Part shown: positions 1-13,100 of the stretch, piece by piece | Layout: the number at the start of each line of letters is the position of its first letter | Position numbering within the stretch: the first letter of the stretch is position 1 | NCBI GenBank assembly: GCA_032622095.1 | Contig: CP136067.1 | Location: forward strand, 174,442,556 to 174,506,555 | Source of the DNA: Siphonodentalium dalli | Taxonomy: Eukaryota; Mollusca; Scaphopoda; Gadilida; Siphonodentaliidae | DNA length: 64,000 nucleotides | Reading direction: 5' to 3' | Translations under genes and position numbers: made by a program | Notes under the pieces: model-generated | Told to the model about the DNA's origin: nothing | The model's input: the letters and a program-made list of their open reading frames with translations, nothing else | Databases searched by the model: none

Positions 1-984
1 ACTACTTATATCTTCACGTTTTAATTCCGGACAGGTGGTCACCTTTGATATCAAAAGGCAGTGGATCGACTCATATTGGTGAAAACGTCTTGGCACGGGG
101 CACTGGCTCAAGATCTTCAATTATCTCAACATGACTATAACTTTCGCTAGACTTCAAGTTTTCGTTGTTAAGTAGATAAACCAAATAAACCATCGAAATA
201 ATGAGTTTAACACTGCCTAATGAATGGACATTGTATTGAGAAATAGAGATATGGGTGTGTTCTATGCATAATTGGGTGAAGTTGTATGCGAATTGGTATT
301 GAATCTTCACGTCTGTTTGTTTGTGTAAACGAATGGGCTCTTTAAATGTGTAAATATCCCCTTATGGGGGCATACTGTGTCAACATAGTGGACACTAGAT
401 ACTAACATTGCCGTTGTTAACTGGTCTAATAAGGGTCGTCAAAATAATGCATGCATATGTTCAATATGGGGTTGTTGACACTTGATAGCCTGAGTGGACA
501 TAACATAATGCCGAATGTGGTCTTAAAGTGACACAAGGCACTCATAGTGGGTAAATGTGCAAAAAGTATATAAATCTTTAAAAACATCATAACTAAGAAG
601 AACATGTAGAAATAGATAAGTTAGAAAACCTTTGTTCTTATATTCATTATTGATAGTTGGCCATTAACGAAAGTTCGCGCGTTGAAACCATTCTTATGTA
701 AACAAAACTGTAACAGTGATTGTCCAACAAACATTGCTAAACGTGTAAGTTCAAATATTTTAGTCTGAAAATGATTCTCCGAATATTCGTTAATGCTTTG
801 AAATTTTCTAATATTTACCGTTAAGTTAGGACTAAACTTTGGTATTTTATAGCACTAATTGTGATTGTATCAGTAATCACACTGTATTAGTTACTGTAAT
901 GTTTACATAGTAATGGGTTTTGAAATGCGAAATGTAATTTTTTGATAATTATTAATATGACATTGAGAACAAAGTCAATCTATT

Positions 985-1112
985 TTGCCATAAAACTAAA
1001 TAACGGGTATGCGTCCATTATCTCCTTATTTCATAATAAAATAATCATGTTATGTACCTATTTCACATTATAGGTCGATCATGTGCGTATTTGCGAGAGG
1101 ATATGTTAGGTT
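985..1112 (-). mobile_element. Truncated MITE copy (family M1)
   Basis: Reverse-complement of the first ~125 bases of the M1 element (ends gcgaggatatgt-like at 1112). Lies upstream of gene 1. Confidence 0.7.
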
Positions 1113-1271
1113 TTACAGACTGTTATGTTATTTCGCATGAACCCACTTCGAATTCACCGAGTCCCTTTAATATCTGTAAATCCGAAACCTACACAACATA
1201 TTGCATGACAATTTGCCGGTGTGTCGTGTGAGTGACCGTAAACGAACGCGATCTAAATAGTCTAAAAAGCA

Positions 1272-1640
1272 ACATATCCTCGCGGAAATACGCACACAAT
1301 CTACCTATAATGTGAATTAGGTACATAATGTGATTATTTGATTCTGAAATCAGCAGATAATGGACTCATATCCGTCATTTCGTTTTATGGCGCGGGCCAC
1401 AGCGAGAACACATGTATACAGAGCGTACACGTGAACAGTCGTGAGTTGGCTTGTTTCTGTCATTGTCCGCAACTAACCTGCATAGAATCGCCTCATTATG
1501 AGTCGATCATGTGACTAAATTTTCTCATTTACAGCACATTATCGACTCAAAATGAGGTGATTCTAAGTAGGTTATCAACCTAATACAAGTTCTCATATTA
1601 TTATAAGCAGATAATGTGCCGGTTTTCGGGAGAACAGGCT
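1272..1640 (+). mobile_element. MITE family M1, full-length copy
   Basis: Begins atatcctcgcggaaatacgc and ends ttttcgggagaacaggct. The two ends are imperfect inverted repeats. An internal inverted repeat (tagaatcgcctcattatgag versus ctcaaaatgaggtgattcta) would form a hairpin. No coding capacity. Confidence 0.85.
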
Positions 1641-2242
1641 GCAAAAAGAATTAAAACCCATACGTTCGCATGTACCCACCGTTGTCTTCAATTGCCCAAT
1701 ATGGCAAGTTCAGAAATGTCGAACACTACACCCGCGTACAGCATGGCCACACACAAAGAAAAAACGATTCGATTTTATATCATCGACTGTTGTCAGAAGA
1801 CACAGTAGCAATATTCTCAAGTCTAGGACAATGAACAATCGGATTATATGGACAAAAGTAATATACCAGATGATTACAGGTTTGCTGTTTAGATATAAAT
1901 AACAGTGTATAGCAGTTATATAGCTGTATGACTTCAAAATGATATTTTGTCATGCCTTTATTAAGGACCCATGCCGGGGGTTCAGTGCATGGGTATTCAG
2001 TGGGGAGTGTGAAAGGTTCTATTATAAATAAAGAATACCTCATGGTATCATTATCATCTAACCCTGCAGTGATAAATTATAGGGGTCAGTAGGCTCAAAT
2101 TATTTCCTACCCCAAAAGCGTTTCAAACCCACTCGTAGCCAAATATTTTCGTCGCGGTATGCGTTTCACCTTTCTGAGTGGTTCCATAGCATAAATGGCT
2201 AATTATTCGGATTATTGGAGTGGGCCATCCATCTTCTGAGGA

Positions 2243-2287
2243 ATGAACAACACCCAGCTTTATTTACTATGGGATGAACTCAGACAG
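2243..2287 (+). CDS. C21orf58: Gene 1 exon 1 (start codon)
   Basis: ATG at 2243 with a G at -3 and an in-frame TGA immediately upstream (2237-2239), so this ATG is the likely start. Encodes 15 residues, MNNTQLYLLWDELRQ, ending in phase 0 at a good donor (CAG|gtaagg). The next exon begins KLANER, giving DELRQKLANER, which parallels the LxxKLxxER helix at the start of the human protein. Chosen by phase and similarity; the exon is too short to be certain without RNA data. Confidence 0.65.
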
Positions 2288-4062
2288 GTAAGGTTTCGGC
2301 TCGACAGCAGTAGCATGTTACACCCACTGACACGCCAAGGCGACTTGTACCCCCACCCCACAACGTTGGCCAAAAGTTCAATAGTTGCGAAATTTCATGC
2401 CTGAACCATCGTTTGGAACTTCCAGACCAAAAGTGGGTTGAATTTGTTCCGATAGTTTAAACGGACATGCCTCATTCGAAGCTCCAAATTTTGTATACAT
2501 GATTTTGAGGGACGGATATGATATGTCGATATATACACGAAACATTGATGTACAGGCTCCATATTCTCTGAAAAACACTTACCAAAGTCACAGCCATTTT
2601 CCAGTCGTTTTCAATTTTTCGCTAGAATTCCGATAAACGCTCTTTATTTCTACCATATCATAAATAGACTAACACGGAACGCTCTTTTCTGTTCCATGTC
2701 GCGCAAATGGCTGTTTTGTGTTTGGGGCCAAAACACCATATTCACAGTTGTATTTTTAATTACTTCAATGCGTCTTTTTGGGTTACATAATGCGCGTTGA
2801 AAGGTAGTTCAGATAGGTATCGACCTATTTCGATACTGAGAACAATTCAAAAGCGATTAAAGACACGGTTGGCCTTGGCGGTGGGTATCCTGTGAAAATA
2901 TCTCCACCCGTCAAAAACCGCCACAAACAGAAAGAACATCAAAATGTAGATAGACTTTGTCCGTATACAAATAAGAAATATCGCATAAACAGTATGTTAT
3001 GGTCATATGTTTGACCAATGTTATGTAAACAGAAGCATAAAAAGTAACTTTTCTGGTGTTTGTTTATATTATGATGGTAAACTTAAAGAACGTTCTATGT
3101 TGGTGAATACCTGATATGGAACTAATAAAGAGCGTTTATGCCATTTGTGTGTGATTATCCAGTAGCATTTGTGCTGTCTTCAGTAACACAATCAGGCTCT
3201 TGCTTATGTAAAATATAGTAGGTCTTTATGATAACATGCTGTTTACGCGATGGTCATGGTATATATGAGCGGAACTGTATGCGTTTTAATGTTTTTCTGT
3301 TTACGTTGTTTGGAAAAAATATGAATATTTTCGACAATTAAGGCCGCACATGCCTTTAATGTTATGTGTATTTTGTAGCGCAAACCGCCATGTGGCTTTC
3401 ATATGTGGGAAATGTTCAGATAATAATTCAATAATTGTTGAACTTATTATCTGAACAGTTCTAAAGGGAACTCATTTTCTTAATTCTTTCATTTTTAGCG
3501 GTTACCAACATAGCACTGCTAGAATCGAGTTTGAAACTCTCTTTTCTTAATTCTGATACATTTAGCACATAGCACCAAAAATATGAGTAGCAAAACTTTT
3601 TTGACCACGGTTCTTGCCATATACTGGTGCATAGGTTAATCTCTGACCCGTTTAGCCACTGTAAATAGCAACCTCCCGATACCTCCCCACAATGAGATGA
3701 GGCGTGAACATTACACGATTGAAGTCATGAAGACGAAGTGCAAAGAGACATGACACGAAAGTAACGACATACATGAAAAACAGAACACACAACTCTAGAC
3801 ACCAGAAACAAAATAGAACAGATCGCAGAAATGTAATCTGAAACAATGTGGAGAGGCTGTCTAGCCGATTGATTGAACCGGGTCAACTCAACCGCCCGTC
3901 TTGAAGAGATGTAGTACCAAAGAGGACCATGAGTTTACGCAGTTTAGTAATCTACTGGCTCCCCACTTATGGACCTACTCCCCCACCCAATCACCAGTTC
4001 TTTATTACCTTTATCTACCATATGTACTGTCTTCCAGAGTAGCTGACGACTAACACTTGACT

Positions 4063-4121
<59 letters not shown>

Positions 4122-7100
4122 GAAGAAAATACACCTTTGCACAAAACCCTGCTCCAACATTAGTTAAAACGAACAAAAATCACAAAACCCCGCCAAATGT
4201 TATAGCTACCAAACCAGCCATAACCCATATAGCTCTGGAAGGCACTATATCAACCACCATAAAATAACTCAATCATGCATGTAAATATGTTCAGCTGTCA
4301 TCTTGTAAACATTTTGTATTTAAATCGACTGTATTGGGAGAGGGGCTTCATAAGTTGAAAGAACTTGTGTCCCAATCCCTTTTGTATTAAATAAAATGCG
4401 TTTCAAGTCAAGACCTAAGCTAAGCTGTATCCGCAGGTCGTTGTCTTACGTGGTACCGTAGCCCCCATATATCCAGGTCTCCTACACCACACCTCACGGG
4501 ATCCACCCCACGGCAAACAGGGTGCCACATTAGGGGATTATTACCCCTCGCAGTGGGGCGGTAGGCTTATTCTACCCCGGACCCACACGGGTGGCAAACA
4601 GTTGAACATTTTGTGGAGGTTAATTCGGATGAACATTTCCAATAGTTGTGAAGTTTGAGGTAACAGTTGGCGCAAATGGAAATCATCAGACTTGGGAACT
4701 GCTGTTTGGTTCAAGTGTGCATTTGATTGGAAATTCCAAGGTGGACACCCCCTCAAAAACATGAAACCCTCTAGCCATGCTGCTGTTCGGGCGATAAGTT
4801 GTGTGACTACATTATATATGGAGGTTCGCCATCAGGAGTGATTCAAAAGATGGACCCAATGAATTTGTTCGTGTGTTCACCTTTCTAGAGTTGTCATTTT
4901 GTTTATCAGGAAGTGATGGGTGTTTTGTCCATCTGAACAGGTATCTCAGTCATGGATTATTTTCTTTGCGTAATTTAAAATAGCATTTATAATATATCAT
5001 TATATCAGTATATGCCACAGAAAGACTGATCCAAGTAATATGATTCAGAAACATCGGATTTCGACTTTTTACGGGATTGAACAATAAAGAGCGTTTCTTG
5101 TTAGTGCATTCCTGTTATTGTGAAAGTATAGTTTAATTTAAACATATTTATGTGTATATATAGTTTTGTAAGAAATTGTATATAACAAATACAATTTTAT
5201 ACAGGCAATGGGATTGGATGACAAGCGCCTCACTTATGGGCACCCCCTCCCATATATATGTGTGAAAATATTAGAGCCTTTGTCTCACTTCCTTGCAAAA
5301 ACAGCTGGAAAATATGCATGCTCCGCGTTTATTATAACTAGAATTGAGGTACATCTTTAAACTTCAAACATATTTTATTTGTATATTATTGTCATGATAC
5401 AAAGAGATTGGGGTAAGTTACATAACTTACTTTGCCCCTCTCCCGATTTATTACAATTTTATTCATACATTTAAACAAAATGGCGTAGAAAAAGAAATAA
5501 AATCATATGAACGTATTTACCTAAACAGGGTTTGGGGTTTGGGGTAGGAGGTGCCAACACCGGTTTCGTGGCTAAGGTAGTTATCAAATAATTTGATCTT
5601 TTCGAATTCGAATCCTTTTGTCGGAGTTATAAATCGATTGACTGTCTTCAAGAGAATTATATTTCTTCTAATCGAGGTGTCGGGAATTCCGAAAAGTAAA
5701 TAGTTTATATGTGTAATAATCAGTCCTTTCTTGATATAATTTTTGCCACATTTCCATTCGATCGGAGTGGAATAGGGGACACGCCCAGAGGTAGTGGTAA
5801 GTGTCTTCACATGGATTTCCTTAATCTCAAGGGACATCTCAATGTACAAGATATCCTTGCGGAAATACGCACATATCGACCTGTAATGTGAAATGTGTAC
5901 ATAATGTGACTATTTGATTCTGAAATAAGCAGATAATGGACTCTTACCCGTTATTTCGTTTATGGCGCGGGCCACAGTGAAAACACATGTTAAAGGGCGT
6001 ACACTTGTAAAGTCAGGAGTTAGTTTATTTTTGTCATTGTCCGCACACAATTCAGCACATTATCGACTTAAAATGAGGCGATTCTAAGCAGATTATCTAC
6101 CTAAAACAAGTTCTATTATAAGCAGATAATGTGCTGGGTTTCGGTAGAACAGGGTTGCAATGTGCCATTTCGATAAGAAATTATATTTTGTACACGCTCA
6201 CTAAAGCAATCACATTGGAAGCAACGAAAGCTCATACTGAGTCCGTGCCTCCATAACTCGAATATATATGAATATGTAGATAGCCGCGTATATAATGTCA
6301 CCATAACTCTGATATATATGAATATGTAGAGAGCCGCGTATATAATGCCACCATAACTCTGATATATATGAATATGTAGAGAGCCGCGTATATAATGCCA
6401 CCATAAATCTAACCCGTGGACGGGTGAAACAGTCAAACCGACGTCGCATTCAATATTTAGTTTAATTCATTTATCTACATTACTGACATATATATCGCCG
6501 AACCTTCGGGTCTTATCAGGATATATTGAATACGGTCATTGAATCTTTGTTTGGAATTTAAATGCGCGAAGATCTGTTGAAAACGACATAGTGGTCGTAC
6601 CATATCATAAGTGTACATATTGTATACCAATTGAAATTACAAGACCTGTGCCAACAAAGCGCGTCCTGATCACACGGGTGATCATTCGGCCATTTTTGTG
6701 ATTGAATTCGATTTCAGGTTTGTATACATTAACAATTTTCTTAATTTTCTTGTAAATAAAACTGTTTTGTCAACTGCAGTTATAGATCTAACGAATTGGC
6801 GAAATTTAGCTTTGAATTTGATGATAACTTTGATAAAATTCAATATTATTAGTCGTGAAAATCGTTCGAACATAGCTGATCGATGAGTCGTTTCTATTTA
6901 GGTTCTATGAAGGTGAAATCGCTGTCTTTGTTGTGCCTGATCGACTACATGTAGATCTCCTAGTGTCCGCTTTTTGTATTATAACTTGTGTTTAAAGTGT
7001 GAATAAAATTTATATGTCCTAATTTCATACCCTGAACGAGAGTTGTAAATAATAACGATGGTAATCTCTTATCTCCCGATTATTACGGTGCCGTCTGTAC

Positions 7101-10100
7101 TGGGAGTTTATACGCATTTGGAATCAATGGATTTGTGCGGACACAATAAAATACAACATTAGCTTATAGGGCTGATTAATTGTTGCATATCATGATATAT
7201 ATTTTTTGGAGGCGAAAAGATGACACAGTCTAGTGGAATACGTTTCGTATTATAAAAAAAATCACGAGAATGGAGTCGAGCTTTCAGTACATCCCTAGGA
7301 GATTAAGTTATGGCTCTCATGGGCCAGTTTTGTTAGGTTTTGTATTTCTGGTCGGGCGCACAAAACATCAACAGATCTCCTGTGACAAATGAAGGTTATA
7401 CAGCTTATCCATGACGATGACGAAAGTTCGGTTAAAAGGTTCTTGCAATGATCTTCGTGATACCCATCTGTTACAGGAACGATGTTCATTGTATAACGAA
7501 AGCTCCATGCAGAGTCCAGCCCCCTATGCAGGATTTACCGCTGCTCACACCTACACATAATGTTAAGAACTGTCAGATGGCGTCCAAGATGGCGTCCAAA
7601 AATTAAAAATATTCCCAAAAAAACAGCATTAGTCCTTTGTCAGGCAGAGATACTGAGATTGCTTTAAAAGAAATGTCATCACGTTTGACAGAAGATTCCG
7701 CAGGAGTCACATTGACCAAATATCGGTCCCAGTGAGCCAGAAATATGGCCACAAAGATGCCCACCAAAATGACAATTATGTATTTTTTATTTTGTTGATA
7801 GAAATCGGCCAGTGATGACCAGAATATGGAAATGAGTCATAATTGCGGCACTTGTGTATCAGATATATCAATATACTCAAACCTCATCCTCGTCATATCC
7901 TACCAGTATTTCTTTTAAATTAATGCAGCCCCTCTCTACAAGCGATAACACATTTGAGACCATGTTTGCGACATGTGCACACATATCACATGTTTTGTAA
8001 CATAAAAGAGCGCTTGTCCGTATGTGCGGGAAATTGAAAAAACAGCTGATAATGCTAAATCGCTTCCCTTTCTATCTGTATTCAAAAGCCGCAGTGGAAT
8101 GCTGTACTGAATATTACACATGTTTACACATTTTAGACATTCAAACCTTTCCATTTAAATATTTTATGATTCAATTAAAATTGTACAATACCGATCAAAT
8201 AGGAATTCTCGGGTTGTATGCAAATCGCGAGTCAAAATAAAACGCAGCATGGTGATCATTCATTTGATAGAGTATATCTACATGTATTCATTTTTAGATG
8301 ATTTAAAAATGTTCTTAATCTATTTACCGATGGTGTTGATTTCATATGTCGTGATGTAAAATATCTTGGAAACAAATGGTTTATACAAAGCATATTTCAG
8401 ATATTCCAGCCTGTTCTCGTGAAAATAAGCACAATATGGGCTTATTTTATAATTGCGCGAAATAAGCTCAAATTGGCATTATTTGAAGAAAAAAAACCCT
8501 CAAATAAGCTCTATATATGGGCCTAAACGTTGGTTATTAAAACATTGAGAAAAGGCTGGAAAATAACACGAATTAATCAACTCAATATTTACTAGACAAC
8601 ATATCGTACAAATAGGTTCATATTGGACCTAAATATTCACATAGGTTCATATTGGACTTATTTTATTCTGATTTATATAAGCCCGTTATGTGCTTATTTT
8701 TACGAGAACAGGCTGTACCATATGTAATTATGTGTTTTCACTGTGGCCCGCGCCACACAACAGAATAACGGGTATACACCCACTTTGGGCTCATTTCAGA
8801 ATCATCTAAGGCCAATATGAACATATATTTAGGTCCAATACGAACCTATTTGCACGAGGATATGTTTATTCTCCATATTGTTGTCAATAATAGGAAACAT
8901 TCATGAATACTATTTATTACATGATCCTACTTTATTCTATTCAATAAACCCATTCTATAAATTGTGGTATTAAACGTTCGTTTGACCTTTGACTTCCGGT
9001 TTGTCGTCTGTTTAAATTTCGTACGCTACGTCTTCCAATATTTTTTCCAACAAATGTAATGAATGAAGAGTTTGAGAAGTTGTGTTATTAAATATACGCC
9101 ATTAACTACGCCAAAGAGTCTTTATTCAGCTGGGACTATTTCTTTACGCGGTCAAACAACGCATAGTTACGTGAAACGTCATCGCCTGCCTTATATAAGC
9201 CGATGTTAGTTTCGCGTCCCATTTTTGTTGATTTAGGTATGTTTTGTCGAGGTTTTGGATCATGTAATAAATATAATCTACAACTCGTTCCCAGTTTATA
9301 GCGGAATTTACAAAACACGTCCAGTAAATTAGGTCTGGACCGAGCCTTTAGACTAATTTACTGGACTAATTTTGTAAATTCCGCTATAAACTGGAGACGA
9401 GTTGCAGATCCTCTATATAATGATCAGAAATAAATGCTCATTTTATAATGAAACTCTTTCTCGTTGCAGAAACTTGCAAACGAAAGATCTAAAATCGATA
9501 GATCAGATACACCACTCAGTAAGTATTATATGTACATGTACACGTGTATCTACAGTAAGGCAAAAACTATCAGGGTCAAGAACCCACGTCGCTATAATGT
9601 ATTTCTATATATTTCTATGTCGCTCTATACGATCTGATAGCTGCTATCTTGAACTCATGCAGTGGTTGAGCTAGATGCGATCTGTTAGCTGCTATATTGA
9701 ACTCATGCAGTGGTTGAGCTCTGTACAATCTGTTACCTGCTATCTTGAACTTATGCAGTGGTTTAGATCATGCCATGAATCTCTACTATGGCTAACGCTG
9801 GTAGAGATCATATTCCACCAGTGCAAAACCTGGGAACTTTTTGAAATTTTGACAGGGAACCTTATAAAGTGGAAAAAATAACAGAGGGAATATATTTCTT
9901 AGTGATTATTTGTTCCTTAATAGGATATGTTACTATATGTGAAGGTCCCAACTCGAAATTGCATGTTTTTCTGTGACTTTTGAGAGCCGATATCGCAATA
10001 AACTGTCAACTAATTGCCCAAGAAAAATTCCATAATTGTAAGAAACGCAAAGCAAAATCGCCCACAAAGTCACTTAAATCGTGAAATTTCGAGTTGGGAC

Positions 10101-13100
10101 CTTCACCTACAGTGAAGTACATTACTAACAAAGAGATAATAACAAAGAAATATATTCCCTTCGTTATTTTTTTGATTTTATAAGGTTCCCTGTCAAAACT
10201 TCAAAAAGTTCCCAGGTTTTGTACTGGTGGATTATGATCTCTACGGGCGTTAGCAATAGTAGAGATTCATGGCATGATCTAGCAGTGGTTGAGCTAGATG
10301 TTTGTTGCAGGATTAGTCTTCTTACGAGTGAAAGGGGGGGGGGTTGTGCCGTTTAAGATAATCTTTTAAATGGCTGATGTGTTTGATGTTTCAAAATCTG
10401 GATAAAATCGATCGATACCTCCTTGTAAATTTCAGTTATAAATTTGAGTTTTTAACGATTACTGAATTTCCATAGCTCATCTACAAGTTTATCCCGTCAG
10501 ACAAATTTAAAATCAAAACCGCGTTGGGTTAGATACTTGATTGGTGACGTAGGTTCCGTGCCCTGATAATACCCTGCCCAACCGGTCCGCGGCCTATCAG
10601 TGCAAACAGAGGCATGCCAGTGCAAAGTCCTATCAGTGTCCCACATATGCCTATCATACATCAGTGTTTTTTGTCCATTTCAAGGAATCACAGTCACGAA
10701 TTGACCCTATATTGTTAACATTAAATCACAATGGTAAGATTTTTACAACCCGTGGGTATATAGACGGTGGAGGGGTCATCGGGCGATGTCCAGTTCGACT
10801 GGGGACAATTGGATCGACACCTAGGGGTATATGGTAAGCTTTTAAAATACCGGCGTATATAAGTTGAAAATCGAGCGAAACTGCGGCATGGTGACAACAA
10901 AAATGCTACAATGGACTATCAGTGCTTGTCAACGAAGACTATCATTGGAACATTTTTCTTTCTTATGCTATGTTATATAAGGGCATATTTCGATGAACGC
11001 ATTATACATGGATTTAGCTCCCGGTTATATCTCATCCCAAAACCGAACAGCCTGAAAGATTCTACAATGGTAAAAAAAATTACATGCCTCTGTTTGCAGT
11101 GATAGGCCTCGAGTCGGTTGGACAGTGTGAGAGGGATGTCCGCAAATTGCACCGACCTATGAAATAACTATCTATCACTGTGATTTTATCATTTTCACAC
11201 AGTGTCTTGTGGAAGGACATACATCATGCATCTTACCATGAACCGGAACACATTGTTCACAAGAAACCTCATTTGTATCAACATTTGGTTAGGGGTTATT
11301 TTTTTTTTTCAGACAAGGCCCGATTATCTTTGGGCATCGTTCATCGTTAATATTTACACTATCTTTCTTATTGTTTGATAACAGCACATTGATAGGCAAT
11401 ATATGTTGAAGCAAAACTGAACCTACCCACCGGTCCACGTTGGTAAACCCGTGCACAATTCACTCAACAGGAAACATAATACTTTAATCTCTTTCTTTTG
11501 TCGTGCAGTCTGCATATTCTCTCGAAAAATACAATAGCTGAGCATTTGTCGAGATTAGTATGACCGTCTCGAATGTTAATCGAGGCATGTTGCGGCGCAA
11601 GGGGAGTTTAAATTCCTTGTTTACCGAACGCAAGCGTGTAATTTTGAAGTGCCGAAAGCAGGATTATTAACCTACGGACAAAAGGGGATTTATGTTCTGT
11701 TTGCTTAACCCCACGATTCGATCGTTAAGGACTTTTATCTGCCTTGATAAGAAGTTCTCAAGTCTGATGTTTTCCTAACAATTTCAGCAACGTCAGAGAT
11801 AACGTAGAGTTGGTTGTGGTAATTATTTCTCAAACAATCATAAATTTTGACACACCTTTTTCCCGTTAAGAATCAATACACTGCCGTATATCGCACAGCA
11901 ATAACGTTAACTCTGATCAACCCTGAATGATAAGGTGCATATCCGATAACAAATAGGTGCACGTCTAGCCAATTGCATGCTGCTGCTTTTGGGGTTGGGA
12001 ATATACTGGATTATATGCATCCTTTAGTCCGAGCAGATATCGCAGCCACTGGTTTTGCAATCTAATTGAATTTGAATAGGATATGCAATATATCAAGGGC
12101 TTCTACTTCCAACGGAGTATCAAATGGTGTTCGCATCTCTAATTCTAGATTCATTCTGATTTATTCAATCCCCATAACTGCATGGAATCCATGTCAAAAT
12201 GGCGACTTTCCATACACTCCCAAGATTAAATTCTTCACGTTGTATATAAATAAAACATGAGAAAATAGGTGTGGATTTTAATCCCGTATCAAACATGTAA
12301 TCATTGGGAACGACAGCTTCGTGATCTACAAGTGTTTTAAAAAACAGCGATATCCTTGACAAACCCAATGTCAGTTATATTGTATGAGACTCACACTTGA
12401 ATGCATGGAGTTGTCAAGGTTGTATATAAGGGTATGCAGAATGAAACTGTATAGCCGATGGCACCAAATTTATACTTTAAATACAAACAAATTAATTTGA
12501 TAGCGCAGTTGCCCGGTCTTCAAGGTATGCTATAATTGTTGCTGAAATTAGCGCTTACATGTATTTGTCATCACGAAACTCTTTAACACTTTCATGACGG
12601 GAGCTGTGCTGGCGCAACATTAAATGCCCTTGCCAATGCATTCTCTTATATATGCGAGTCGACCAAAGGTTGCCTAGCATATATAAGACAATGCATTGGC
12701 CTAACAATATGCTATCATTTTTTTGTCAATTTTTCTTTCATTCTTTAACAATTTTTATCATTTTCTTTTATAATTGTTTCTTACATTCTTTAACAATTTT
12801 TGTCATTTTTTTAAAATAAGTTTTTCTTACATTCTGTAACAATTTTATCATTTTTTATTACACTCATTAACAATTTTATCATTATCTCTTACATTCTTTA
12901 TCATTTTTCTTACATTCTTTAAAACATTTTATCATTTTTTTATCATTATTTCTTACATTCTTTAACAATTCTTATAAAATGTTTTAGGCCAATGCATTCT
13001 CTTATATATGCGAGGCGACTTTGGTTGACTCGCATATATAAGAGAATGCATTGGCACAGGGTTTTCGCAAAAACGCAGGAAGCTCATGTCATGAAAGGAT

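Larger units (their letters stand above)
2288..9469 (+). other. Intron 1 (7.2 kb), repeat-rich
   Basis: No exon-like reading frame that fits the phases was found. The intron holds nested interspersed repeats (2585-3404), repeats shared with 46 kb and 21 kb (3640-4780), a TA run, a MITE copy at 5850-6155, a 50-bp minisatellite (6251-6408), an inverted MITE copy (8408-8875) and a fold-back at 9282-9412. Between about 6.4 and 8.4 kb I see only AT-rich unique sequence. Confidence 0.6.

Noticed and set aside
5709-5790. Frame ending at a gtaagt (5800) that could be an exon
   Set aside because: No similarity to the protein family, phase does not fit exons 1-2, and sequence looks like random AT-rich DNA.
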